The position numbers and the translations under genes are program-made. Positions 46,850 through 59,300 of a DNA stretch of 64,000 nt are shown one piece after another. Origin of the DNA: Ampelomyces quisqualis (Eukaryota; Ascomycota; Dothideomycetes; Pleosporales; Phaeosphaeriaceae); assembly GCA_018398575.1 (NCBI GenBank), contig JAGTXZ010000011.1, positions 2,480,001 through 2,544,000 on the forward strand. Reading direction: 5' to 3'. Within the stretch, counting starts at the first letter, position 1, and every line of letters begins with the position of its first letter. A model generated the notes under the pieces. It worked only from the letters and a program-made list of their open reading frames with translations, ran no database searches and was not told the DNA's origin.

Positions 46850-48942
46850 AAGACTTAAATAGGCTGTTAGTAGAGTAACTACCTACTCTAACTGCTAAAT
46901 AAAATATATTAGTAGAGAAAGAAGGTAGAGAAGAGAGCTGCAGTTGCGCACAGCAATACTAGAAAGAATAACAGCGTTATGTATAAAAGAGATTTATAGA
47001 AAAAGAACAAACTTAAGACAAGTACAAGAAAAACTAGAAGTATAAGAAATAATACAGTAGCGCACTTAGTTGCGTTTAGAAATAATACTTAATACTAGAA
47101 AGTAACTAATAGAGAGAATGTAAAGATACTGCAATAAACAAAGCCTAAGACTAAGAGCTTTAGTAGAGAGTAGAGAAGAAAAAAGATACCTACATCTATT
47201 CTATTAGCTAACCTGCAACAGCTCTAACTAGTTAATAGTAAAGATATAACTAGTAGTTAACTATTCTTAAGAACTAGACACAAAGAACCTAAATACTAAT
47301 ACCTAAGAACTAATGCAACAGTCCTACTAACTACCTAGAATAACCTAGGAACAGAGAAAGAAGAGTTTAGAAGCTTAGCGTTAACAGATTAATAGCCAAA
47401 GAATACAAGAAGAAGAGCCTAGATTAACTCTAGAGATCTAGCTACTTAAGCTAGGCAATAGTTAGTTAAGACACAGCGTAACATAAATCTTTAAAGAGTT
47501 TAGAAAAACCTAAAGAAAGAGTATAGAATTCTAATACTTAGACTGCGCTAGACTATAAGAACTAGCAAGAATAATAACGTCTGTAATAGAAGTAGAGCTA
47601 TAAGAACCTATAAGCCTAAGATATAGAGCGCAACATCTAGTCTAATATATAAGCAGTATTAAAAAATATAAAATTAGTTTTATAGGGTCTAGGCTTAGCA
47701 ATAGGACAAAGGCAGAGACTACAAAGAAAAGTCTATTACTATAGAAATTGCCTACAAGCGCTACACAAGAACTACAGTAAAGACACTATACGCTAGAGCT
47801 TACTTTTCTACTATTAGAAAGCGTAATAGTTACTATTACTAAACAATTAGTCTTAGCCTATACCTTTGCGTTATACGTAGGCTTCTTGCAGATATTAAAC
47901 TCTATTATATTAAAGTAACAGAGTAGCCTGTTAGTAGTGTAGAAGGCGTTGCTAACATAAAAAACCTAAAAGTCTACGCTAAAAATCTACATGTTATGCT
48001 CTTTAGCCTAATTAAATGTTAGTAGAATGTACATAATGCCTTAGGAAAACAAACCCTAACAAAGAGAAAATAAATTAGAAAAAACTTATATTAGTGTAGA
48101 GCTGCTGTACGCTAGCGCTAATATTATTAAGCTTGTAAATAATAGTGTTCTACTTAACAAAGAGCTGCTAGAGAAGCTAGCAGATATCTACTAGGATATT
48201 AACCTTGTTAACCTTGCGTGTTAGACCTTAGTAGCTAGACTTATTACTACAACAAGACTTTGCCTAAGCAGCTCTAAGCTTGTTAACAAAGTTAAACTAG
48301 AGACTAGTAATTATATACTGCGTTAACAGCTGCTTAACCTTAGGATTGTAAGTAAGCGCGTTACAAAGCAAAATAACTATAATCTTAAAGTAATTGTTAA
48401 TCTAGAAAGTAATTAGAATTAACTAAGAAAGTAAAAGAATATAGTAGTTAACTTACAGGCCTACACGTAATATAAGCATTCTTGCACTAAGAGCAAGTGC
48501 TCTTACTATAAGTAATTTTATACTTAGACTTGTTACTCTTAAGCTAAGTAATAGCGCAGCCTAAATAATACAGCAGGTTAAGCTTAGCCTTAATAATAAT
48601 ATCTAGTCTATTCTATTACTAGTTAGCAATATACCTAGACTTAGCTTAGCGCCTTAGATATAAAACTTATAATAGAGAAGTTAGTAGCACAACGCTTAGC
48701 TAGAGAAGTACAAAGAGTGCGTAGACTTAGTATCTTTGCAAATAGCAGCACAAGCGTAAGAGATGCGTAGGTTAATAAGAGAGGTAACGCGCAAGCAAGT
48801 GTGTAAAAGGCAAGGCTAGTGCAGTATATAGTACTACCTAAAAAGAGAAGTAAGGGTACAAAATAATAAATCTAAGTAAAGTAATTTTTGTTTTAATAGT
48901 TGCGCAGGTCTAAGCGCACCTAGTGCTAGAGCAGAGAGATTA
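46850..48942 (+). pseudogene. Extra degraded ORF downstream of the chromodomain in chromovirus copy 1
   Basis: About 2.1 kb remain after the chromodomain-like segment, more than most chromoviruses carry. Near 48090-48750 a plus-strand frame reads protein-like between RIP stops: LLNKELLEKLADIY, then SSKLVNKVKLETSNYILR, then KHSCTKSKCSYYK with a downstream TC. Copy 2 (63.6-64.0 kb, reverse complement) gives CSYCK at the same place. The ancestral sequence therefore had a C-x2-C pair, followed by codons consistent with an H and a C, a knuckle-like motif. Function unknown. Confidence 0.45.
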
Positions 48943-49160
48943 TTTAATAGGCTGCTGCCTAGTTAGTCCTTAGTTATAGAAAAACCTTAGCTTTCTAAAC
49001 TAGAACACCAAAAACGCTCTAGACTAGAACACTAAAATCATTCTAGACTAGAACACTAAAATCCTCTAGACTATAAAAACCCTTTAGGTAACAATTAGGA
49101 TAGGACACAAATTTACGTCTTTATTTCCTAGCATCTACTCTTAGAGTCTACCTCTTAACA
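48943..49160 (+). repeat. 3' LTR of chromovirus copy 1
   Basis: 218 bp, nearly the same as 41115-41332, with mostly C/T and G/A differences plus a changed second base. Followed by the ATTAT duplication. Confidence 0.93.
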
Positions 49161-49165
49161 ATTAT

Positions 49166-52100
49166 CTCTTTAACCTATATACGCTAGTCTGCTATATTAA
49201 TATTATAGCCTATTCTTACAATTACCTGTAATACGTTATTAGTAGTTGTTGTCTTTGTATTGCTTATATACTATTTATTTAATTAAAGTAGCTACTACTT
49301 ATACTTATTGTTGCAATTTTATAACGCGCGTATTGTATAATATGTTACGCCTAACAGTTAAGAATAGTGCAGGCAGGTGCAAGGATAGTAGAATAGCTAC
49401 AGCTTAGTTAGTATGTGTAGGTGTGCTTGTGTTATATACTTACTTGTAATAGTATTATAATATATAGCGTAGTATAGTAAACGTAATATAGAAAATTATG
49501 TATATTTATATTACAGTACTATTGTTATTATTATATAGTTGTAGTGCGTTTGTAGTAGCAACGCAGTATTATATAGTTATAGTAGTAGGTTAAATTATAG
49601 GTGTAAGTAAAAGTAAGTAGAGTTTTATCCTAGTATTATATAGCCTTTTACTTAGCGCTAACGCATTATGTTATATCTTTAAGGTAAGTAAAGGTATATT
49701 CTAAAGGAGCGCCTCTTACTGCGTGTTATTTTTAGTGCAGCACTATACAGTACTATAGGACACTATGTAGCACTAAGTAAAATTCTTACTTCTTAGGTTT
49801 TTATATTATAGTATAGGCAACTTACCTCTTATATATTATATTAGTAGCACTTTCTTTAGTCTAGCAGGTAAACTTAGCTAAACCTACTAGTACTATTATA
49901 GTAGATAGGTCTACTATATAGTACTGTAGGACACTGTATAGTACTAAGCAAAATTCTTACCTTTTATATTTTTATATTATAATATAGGCAACTTACCTCT
50001 TGTATATTATATTAGTAGTACTTTCTTTAGTCTAGTAAGCAAACTTAGCTAAACCTACTAGTGCTATTGTAGTAGATAGGTTACGTAATAAGGCTGTGTT
50101 AGAATATTTAAGTTGTATGCTAGCGTCTAGCAGTTTACGTAGAATTATAGAGAAGTTTTTTATACGTCTGCAGTCCTGTTAGCAAAAAAAGCTATCTGTT
50201 ACTTTCTGTTCTTTTACACTATGTTATTCTATTATAATTCTATATTATCTGTTAGTATATCTAACGCCTTAGACTGTATGCTATTAGCGTAAATAGTAGT
50301 TAATAGATCTCTATAGTGTACGTAGCTTGCAGCTAGTAAGGAAGTGTATAGCAGCCTGCTTTTGTTATATATTTTAACGTTAGTTTAAGACGTTTATGTT
50401 TTTAACTAGATAATTCTGCTTTACGTTCTATAGATTTGTTTGTAAGAAGATTAGTTTCTTCTTTTTAACGCTAAGTTTGCTGTTAATATAGTAGTATTCT
50501 TTTATTTAGGTGTTTTTTCTTAGTATTAGTAACTAATATTGCAAATTATGCAGTATATAGTATTTTACAAAGAGTACTATTATTATCTATTATCTTGTGT
50601 TCTTGTATAATAGCCTTATCTTTTGTTAATATGTCTTGCAGTATAGTGTCTCTACTTAGTGCTAGTATACTAGAGTGCTTAACTTCTTCTGCTGCTGTTC
50701 TGCTTAGATGTTACTATGCGTGTATAATTTCTTAACAACTCTGCTCTTTTAGTTGCATAGATTGTGTGCTACTGCTTTAAATTATTAATCTAGTCTTTAG
50801 CCTAATATAGTTAGTGCTAGGTAATTATTCTTTAATTTTAGTGTTTGCTAGGCTAATATTGTCTAGTTATTTTAGTTAATGCGCTAGCTAAAATACTAGA
50901 AATTGCAGGCCTTATAAGATAATTTGTGCAATAGCTATTTTTGTTTAAGTTAAGTATAGTATTGTTACGCTTTTTTAACTGTAACTACACTACAATATTA
51001 CTCTTAGTTTTTACACTTGCAGATAGCCTAGCGTTATCTTATTTTAGGTATATAGCATTCTTGTGTTTGTATTAGTGCAGTCTTACTACCTAGTTGCGTA
51101 TATCTTTTTAGCGTCTGTCTTGCAGCTCTGCAGCTATCTATTTTATAGTTGCCTGTTACAGTACTTTTAGCTTGTTAATATATTACCTATTATTTATAGT
51201 AAACTCTTACTAACTTACGTATACTTATAGTTAATCTATTATGTCTATTACTTTACAGTGTAATAGTCTAGAGAGTAACAGTACCTTACAGTTCTTCTCT
51301 ATCTTATTTAGGCTGTATATTACAATAATATAGTCTAAGAGGTAGGCTAGATCTTTGTAGTTAGGATTGCGCTCTTTAGGTAACTTAATAAAGCTCCTAA
51401 CGTCTATACTGTTAACAACACGCATATCTTTAAGCTAGTTAACTAAATTATTAAGCTTATAGTAAGTCTTTTAGAAGTTAGCTATATATAGCTGTAGGCT
51501 GTAGTATATATTTAGATATGTTAAGATCTACTAGCTACTGTATATAGTCTTAGCTCTTATCTTGTTATACTATGTATAATATCTCTAGTAAATAGCGTAA
51601 ATAACATCTATTGTCTTAGTAGAATGTTTACCTATTATACTTTTCTTTACTGCAAAGTGTAGAAAATAGGCGTAGACTTTAGCCTTCTATGCGCAGGTAA
51701 TGCTTTAGTCTATTAGTTAGTATAATATTATGCTACCTGCAGGCAGGAATATAACTCTATTATATTAGTAAGTATTATAACTTCTCTTACTATAATAAGC
51801 CTATAGTACATTAACACTATATATACTAAACGTTCTGCAGTAATTAGCAGCTTATCTAAAGCTTAGCTACTACATGTTTGTAAGGCAAAAACCTGTTAAT
51901 TAGTAATAATACTTATCTGTTTATACAGTTATTAAACTATTTTAGCTATTCTAGTAAAATATTAGTATCTATTTAGGTAGAATTATTATCCTAATAGATA
52001 CAACTAAGACTGCAGATATTTAGGTTCTTCTTACTATCTATATAAGTTATATAGTTTAAGAATTCTATAAACTATAGAGGCACTTAGTCTAAGCTATCTA

Positions 52101-53049
52101 CGTTTATACACAGCATACTAGTTATATACTCTCTGTCTAGTCTAGGTCTAGCTTCTAGGTTGTCTACTAACGTGTATTAGAGCAAGTGTTTCTAGTATAT
52201 GCTAGCCTTGTCTATATTGTATAAATTCTTAGGCGCGTATCTACTTACTATGTTGCAAATCTTTTCTATTGTAAGCTTAGTGTCTTTAACTATTATACTG
52301 CTATAGTTACCTACTGGTTTTGCAAACTGTTTATATAACTATACACTATGTTATTATTTATATATAGTAAGCTATCTATTATTAAACTCTATTATTTTGC
52401 AGCTATTATATTTAAGTAGCTGTTACTAAAGTTAATGTACAGTTTTGCGAATTATATTATTAGTAACATTAACGTAGGCTGCCTGTAACTCTATATACTA
52501 GTTATTTAGAGCTGCCTTAAGGGTTTTTTATTGCAGACGCCTATTGTGCGCGTAGTTATAGCTAGTGTATTTAGTTTTGTTACTGTCTAGGTATTCTTGC
52601 GTTATTAGAAGGATATTAGTTATATTATTTAGTTGCACATAGCAGTAAAAGGCTCTGGTAGCCTATATAGTAAGTTGTTGTAGTGTTAAATATAAAAATA
52701 ATACCTTATATTTGCAAACTTTAACACGTTCTATAATAGTCTAGATATAACTATATTGCTAGTTAGGCGTTAGACCTTAACCTATCTATAAATTAGGTAA
52801 TATAGGCTTAATATTATAGTAGTAGAATAACAGTAAAAACTAGATGTATTTATAATAAGCAATCTACTATCTAATATAGTAAAGATAATACACTTACGCA
52901 TGCTAATACTCTAGTAGCTACTTATAGCATTTGATATAAAACAAAATCTAAACTTAGCCTTAAACCTATACTAGTATTATTATAGCACTAATTAGTTACT
53001 CTAAGTGCCTATTATAGTAGATGGCTTACAATTAACACTAATAGTACTT
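49166..53049. other. AT-rich interior of the giant transposon, no gene identified
   Basis: Contains the 171-bp duplication. The minus strand has the longest residual frame (51425-51231, FIKLPKERNPNYKDLAYLLD), which extends in phase upstream with a few RIP stops, so a degraded gene may lie here on the minus strand. I could not identify it. Confidence 0.35.
49735..50085 (+). repeat. 171-bp tandem duplication in the giant transposon
   Basis: Two consecutive copies, with landmark CTATAGGACACTATGTAG at 49753 and CTGTAGGACACTGTATAG at 49924, followed by matching ATTCTTAC, GGCAACTTACCTCTT and AAACTTAGCTAAACCTACTA segments. AT-rich, no coding signal. Confidence 0.85.
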
Positions 53050-53320
53050 TTTTGTAGATAATAGTTATAGACAGTGCAACGCAACTGTAGCTGCTAGTTA
53101 TTAAAAGAGCTTACTGCAGTAGTAGGTTGCGTACAGTACTAGTAGTATTCTCTAGTAAATAACAGTTGCTAATAGTGCAACGTAACTGTAGCTGCTAGTA
53201 GTTAAAAGAGCCTACTATAGTAGTAGGTCGCGTGCAGCACTAGTAGTATTTTCTAGTAAACAATAGTTACTAACAGTGCAACGCAACTATAGCTACTAGT
53301 TATTAGAAAGGCCTAATTGT
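53050..53320 (+). repeat. 101-bp tandem repeat, about 2.7 units
   Basis: AGTGCAACG(C/T)AACTGTAGCT recurs at 53073, 53174 and 53275, exactly 101 bp apart, with AGTAGGT(T/C)GCGTGCAGCAC-like segments between them. Differences between units are mainly C/T and G/A. Confidence 0.9.
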
Positions 53321-53915
53321 AGAGATTAATATGTTTAAAGTGTTTGCTACTTTATATACTATGTATAAGATTTATAAAGCATTACGCGTTACTTCTTATA
53401 TATATTCTTCTCTGCTAAGCGTCTCTAAGACAAACAAATATAGGCTTATTATTTTAATTTATACAGGTATTCTTTAAAGTCTTAGTTGTGCCTACTAGCG
53501 TAGTAGGTATTCTTTTTGTTACTAGCTAGTAGTATCTTAGTGTAGATAAGTTTAATGCGCGTAACTTCTTTGCGTTAATAGAAGTTCTTCAAGCTATAAT
53601 AAAGCTTAGTAACAATAGGGAACTTAATGTTGTGTAAGTTATAGTTAGAATATCTTAATATCTAAACATTAGATTACTACTTATAGAGTCTAACAGAAAT
53701 ACATTATATATAGTATAAGAGAGGTTGCAGCTGCTTAGGTAGGCTTTACTATTAAAGAGCCTAATAAGAGTGCTAGGATAGAAATGTCCTAACAAACAAC
53801 TATAACTTTACGTTATCCTTGATTTTTACCTGTAATAATATATAGACAAAAGCATGTAAATTATAGTTATATCTCTAATATCTTCTAGTTACCTAATAGT
53901 ATAAGAATTATATTC

Positions 53916-54463
53916 TTAAGTTAGGCTAAGTTATTAATGTGCGCATTAGGATACTATTATAGCTGTTGTTATAGAGATCCTTGCTTTTGAACACGCTATA
54001 AGGTATCTTAGTTAAGTAATAGTATTATAGGATATAACAAAGTTGTTGCAACAACAGCGCTCTTAAGTTAAGCTAAGTTGTTAATGTGCGTATTAGAATG
54101 CTATTATAGCTGTTATTATAGAAATCCTTACTTTTGAACACGCTATAAAGTATCTTAGTTAAGTAATAGTATTGCAGGACATAATAAAGTTATTGCAACA
54201 ATAGCGCTTTTAAGTTAGGCTAAGTTATTAATATGCGTATTAGAATACTATTGTAGCTGTTGTTATAGAGATTCTTGCTTTTAAACATACTATAAGGTAT
54301 CTTAGTTAAGTAATAGTATTACAGAACATAACAAAGTTGTTGTAATAATAGCGCTCTTAAGTTAGGCTAAGTTATTAATACGCGCCTTAGGATGCTATTA
54401 TAGCTGTTGTTATAGAGATCCTTGTTGTTAAACACGTTATAAGGTATCTTAGTTAAGCTACAA
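53916..54463 (+). repeat. 147-bp tandem repeat, about 3.7 units
   Basis: TTAAGTTAGGCTAAGTT recurs at 53916, 54063, 54210 and 54357, exactly 147 bp apart. Units share AGCTGTTGTTATAGAGATCC and AAGGTATCTTAGTTAAG. The last unit breaks off after about 105 bp. No coding signal. Confidence 0.93.
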
Positions 54464-54750
54464 CATCTAAATAGCTACTAAAGAGTCTATCTAGGACATA
54501 AATTTGCTTTTATGCTAGTAAGCTAAGAAGTAGCGTAGGTGTAGTGCTAACAACATAGTAAAGCTTAGTTCTAGATTTTTAAACTATACAAATATATAAA
54601 CGTAATAGGTATAGTTTTAGTTTTGTAAGAATAAAAATATAATAAAAGATTAAGTTTCTTAGACTTATAAGAAATATATATACAAAGACAGTAATATTAA
54701 ATTAGAAGTATAAGTTATGTATTAAGAAGTAGCTGTATATATAAGCACAT

Positions 54751-55190
54751 AGGTAAATTTATCTCTAGTTTTAAGGTTAGGAAAGTGTAAGAAGGCGCAA
54801 GTATATAATAGATAAAAATAACACTAAGTTCTATATATGCTTTAACAAAAGACTGTTACCTTAACTCTAAGACTAGAAACATGTAGGTAAATTTATCTCT
54901 AGTTTTAAGGTTAGGAAAGTGTAAGGAGGCGCAAGTATATAATAGATAAAAATAACACTAGGTTTTGTGTATATTTTAATAAAAGACTGTTACCTTAACT
55001 CTAAGACTAGAAATATATAGGTAAATTTATCTCTAGTTTTAAGGTTAGAGAAGTGTAAGAAGGCGCAAGTATATAATAGATAAAAATAACACTAAGTTCT
55101 ATATATATTTTAACAAAAGACTGTTACCTTAACTCTAAGACTAGAGACACATAGGTAAATTTATCTCTAGTTTTAAGGTTAAGAAAACGT
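54751..55190 (+). repeat. 134-bp tandem repeat, about 3.3 units
   Basis: AGGTAAATTTATCTCTAG recurs at 54751, 54885, 55019 and 55153, exactly 134 bp apart. Shared segments include AAGGCGCAAGTATATAATAG and GACTGTTACCTTAACTCTAA. The fourth unit is truncated. Confidence 0.93.
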
Positions 55191-56299
55191 ATATATAGTA
55201 AGAGGCAAAGAGTAGCTAGCTAGTAAGGCTATTATATACTCTATTAGCGCTAATAGTTTAAGAGCAAGCAGCACGTAGATGCGTTTAATATATAGTAGTT
55301 TATTAATAGTCTTTGTTACTATTTGGCTTCTGTTGTATTTGCACATTAGGGCAAGTTAAAACAGTAGTCTCTAGTAGACAACTATCTTATACTGTGCTAG
55401 AGAAAGAAAATAAATTAGATCTGCAGGTATTTTAAAACTAGAAAAGATTAAATATACTAGCTGCTTAGAATATTAGTTAACACTATATATAAATTATACT
55501 TATTATTTCTTACTATTAAGTAATTGCCTACGCCTATTACTAGTCTTACCTATAGTATATATAGTACACTATTCTACCTACTTCTATCTATACTAAGCCT
55601 AGCTACCTTAGTATAGGTTATATATTAGGCTGCTAGAGCTACTAGTCTATTTTTTTTATACTTTTAAACCTTATACGTGTCTACTTACAGGTATACTTAC
55701 CTTTTTAGGTGTTTAGGTTCTACTATATATATTCTAAACGCGCAGTAACTTGTTTATTTTAGAGTGTTAATATTTTTTAGTATAAGAATTATTATTAATA
55801 TTAATCTTTATTAAGCTGTGTTAGCTAGCCTAACTAATTTAGTTATTAACAAGTAAGCTCTAGTGTAATAACGTAACAGTTATTAGAGTAATAAGAAATA
55901 TTAAAGGAAAAAAAAATATTAGTTGTTGCGCCTACAACTATTAGCATAGTTCTGTATATAGGTTAGGTAACTATTAGCTACAGTAGACTTTAGTAGACTA
56001 CTATAGATAACAGACTGTGCAGCACAAGATAGATACTGCTAGTAACTACCTTAACACTACATAACTAATATTAATACTGTTTTTGTATACTTAGTCTCTT
56101 TATATCTAAACTATAGAGTTATATATAAATAAATTAGTAATAGATTGTATATGTATACTGTGTAGCTTTTACACTAAGACGTACGCAGGACTTGTTAAAT
56201 ACAGTGCTTAATACTAGACGCGTTACTACCTGCTACCTAATAATACGCTAGTTATAACCCCTAACACTATAATACAATAGCACAGCCTTAATAGCTGTA
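55191..56299. other. AT-rich sequence upstream of the transposase relic
   Basis: Stop-dense in all frames. May hold the transposase N-terminus and promoter. No zinc-finger motif could be made out. Confidence 0.3.
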
Positions 56300-59200
56300 A
56301 TGCAATAGATGCTGCTCTAGACAACGCAGTACCTGCTTTATACAGCAACACCTTATGTAAACGCAACTACACTTTAGCTAAATATAAAGCAATAGAGTAG
56401 ATAGGCCTAATCTTAGCGTTTATATAAGGATAGAACAAGCTATTTAAGATAGCAAGTAGACAGCACGCTAGTAAACCCTTTAGTTTAAGAATAGCAGACG
56501 TAAAGTAGTAGGCTACACATAGCTAAATAGCGCACGCGTGCTAACACTAATAGAAATAATATAGTAGGGCCCTTTAGTTTACTTTTTGCACTAGCGTTTA
56601 CATTGTAGCTGCAAAGGATAAAATGTGCATTAGGTAATGTTAACAGCCTCTTTACTAATATATAGCTACACAAGCTATATTTACAGCTACAGTTCTAATT
56701 GGGGCGCTAATAGCAATAGGCTATATTAAACATTTAATTTAGGCTATAAGACAACGTATAGATACATAAGAACGTTGCAATTATATCTAGGTTATTAAAC
56801 CTCTAACCTAACTAATATATATTTATATACTAGGACATTATATTACAGATTGCCTTTATACTTAGTTATTGCCTATTTGCTAACAAGATAGTTTACGCAC
56901 CTAGCTGTTTATTTACAGGTACGCCTAACAATCTTATAAGAGTGTATTACAAACTATACTTAGAAGATTAGTAGTAGTTAATACAACAGCACTTACTAGA
57001 TAGTGTAACTCTTATGCTAGTTATACTAGTAGTAGATAAAACACAGTTGTTTATAATATCTTGTAACGTAGCAGCATAGCTAATATATATTACTATTAGG
57101 AATCTTAACTATAAGGTATAATAACGCAGAACAACACTTAGGACACTACTAGCTAGATTTATCCTAACAGCTAAGCTTCTAGACTCTATTTTAAAGAGTA
57201 AAGTATATTATTACTGTATAGGCAAACTATTGTTGCGTAAGTACTAACTACAGTGTTAACAATAGAGAGTTACTGTAGAGAATAAAAGCTAACTAGTAAC
57301 TACAGCACTTGAAAGGGCTGCTAAATACAGCATACAACTAAAGTATACTAACTAACAGACGTAATAGTGTTACCTAACTATTTGTGCAATTCTAGCTAAC
57401 TATAAAGAGTAAGTGCTACTAATAGGTGTAAAGAAAAACAGACACTGTACTTAATGCATAGTACTACTAGACAAACAAGAGAACTTGTGTAACAAATATC
57501 TATAGCAAACAGAAGAGTATATATACTTGCAATAGAGTTATTATCTTAATAAAAGATATAAGGATTATATTTATCTAGTAGAGTACTTTAGCTAGAATTA
57601 CTACAACTTTAATATATATAAGTTGTTAGCTACAGATACATTGCATCTACTACTTAAGAGGTTAGTTATAAAGATATTAGAGTTTACAGAAGATATACTA
57701 ATAGATATACACTCTAGACAAAAGAAGAGCTAGAATAGTGCTGCAGTTCTAGTAGCAGAAGACAACAGCTGTGCCTAGTTAAATAAAAGGTTCTGCTAGG
57801 TTAAGTATAACACTAGACTAAAACAGTTTAATAACAAGAGGGCTTTTATAGAAGTGTTATAGTAGACTAGCGCAGAACAAAAAGCAGTAATTTGCTAATT
57901 TGTAGTAGTAGTATCTCTTCTACTAGTAACTAAGGCACTATATGCGTTGCATTTTATCTAGGCTGCGTGCAATCTACTAGTACTATTATAATACAAGAGT
58001 TATAACAAAAACACGTTAGAGTATATATTGTTAGCTATTAAACAAATAGATGTTCTAAAAGAAGAGTTTTAACCTTTTAGACAGACGTAAGGAGAAGAAA
58101 AGGATTTTAACTACTCTAAATAGCACGCGCTAACTTATATTATTAATAATATCTATAGATATAGGGCCCTTAATAGCATATGCACTAGAATAAACAGTAA
58201 GGCCTACTATATTACAATAGTAAAATAATTCTACCTAATAATAAATAAGAGAGATTTTCTTGCGCAGATCTACTTCTATAACTCTAGATAGCTTGCGCTT
58301 ATAGCGTTTAAACATAAGATAGTTATAGACTAAAGTTAATAGTGCACTACTACTAACTAGTATAAGTACACCTTTACTATAAGCGTGTTAACAGTAATAC
58401 TATTTAAATAACTTAGATAGTCTATACTAGGTATATTACCAAATTCTATTATACTGCTCTTTAGTAAGGTTACTATATATATTATGTTGCTAGACTTTAC
58501 ATATACTACTGTAGTATTTGTCTAATACTACTGTTAGAAGGTAACTAGCTACTTTGTTACTTTATATAATAAAGACAGACAGGACTTTAACTCTTACTAG
58601 GTAAACAGAATAAATGTAAAAATACACTCTTCTATAAGATATTTAAGGCTATTAGGTAAACGCTATAATAACTTTAAATATTACAAAGAAGATATTATGC
58701 AATACGCGCCTAACTAGCATAGGACTAGAAAATAGCGCAAAGATTACGTATAGGTGCAAGAGTTTAAATATAAGGACTATACGTAACTATCTTAGACTGT
58801 TATAAACAGTAGAGCTGCAGCTTAAGTGTACTTAATACTTATATTTATTAATAACAAACACTAAGATAAGAATAGAAAAAAATATAAGTATATAGGTGCC
58901 TTCTGTAAGGTTATAGCGTTTAACAACAATAGTTAAATTAATAATACAACAGGGATGCTAAGCGTACGCTACTGTATATACAGTATAAAGACTAAGCAAC
59001 GTATATTACAAGTATTTAAGGTATATAATATAACAACTATTATTTACCTTATATACTTAGTACTAAAGGATCTACCTACACTTAATAATAAGGTCCCTGT
59101 TTCTTATTATATAAATAATTATATTAATTAGAATAAATATAATAGACTGTATTCTTTTACGTTTAATTAAGACTAGACACATATAGTGCAGAATTATAAA

Positions 59201-59300
59201 CAGAAGTAAGTGTAGCAAGATAACTAGTATGTAGCGTTAGATACAGTAAATAGAATTGTATATCTAACAATAGCTCTACTATTGCTTTAGCCTACCTAAT
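56300..59300 (+). pseudogene. Relic of a Plavaka-family (CMC/EnSpm-related) DNA transposase
   Basis: Plus-strand frames interrupted by RIP stops. Near 57011-57060 they read LMLVILVVDKTQLFIISCNV, then AA, stop, LIYITIRNL. This matches the Plavaka core D-K-T-x-L-T...G...A-W-P-V-Y-L-T-I-G-N-I, with the catalytic-block Asp codon (57035-57037) intact and Trp changed to stop. Further along are LLATDTLHLLLKRLVIKILE (about 57620-57685), NTLEYILLAIKQIDVLKEEF (about 58008-58068), HALTYIINNIYRYRALNSIC (about 58130), FYLIINKRDFLAQIYFYNSR (about 58230-58290) and a C-terminal LYSFTFN region near 59150. The order and spacing fit the Plavaka transposase, which would carry out cut-and-paste excision. Limits are approximate because frame breaks prevent a clean start and end. 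Broken by many stops. Confidence 0.75.

Larger units (their letters stand above)
41115..49160 (+). mobile_element. Full-length RIP-degraded chromovirus (Ty3/gypsy with chromodomain), copy 1
   Basis: 218-bp LTRs at 41115-41332 and 48943-49160, flanked by a perfect ATTAT duplication (41110-41114 and 49161-49165). Total 8,046 bp. On the plus strand the gene order is gag, RT, RNase H, integrase, chromodomain. A zinc knuckle lies at 42437-42478 (CLYYSKLGYYASKC, where TGT and CAC have become TAT and TAC). RT is at 43789-43818 (YIDNVLIYIS), RNase H near 44430 (LIDYKNLEYFAT), and the end of RNase H near 44570 (SRVDALSKKE). The integrase zinc and core lie at 45560-46090 (FVSKFQLLLC among others), and a chromodomain-like segment is at about 46750-46800 (YLVK, stop, VKYAELT). 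An extra 2.1 kb lies between the chromodomain and the 3' LTR. Stops in every frame make it inactive. The domain order is typical of fungal chromoviruses. Confidence 0.92.
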
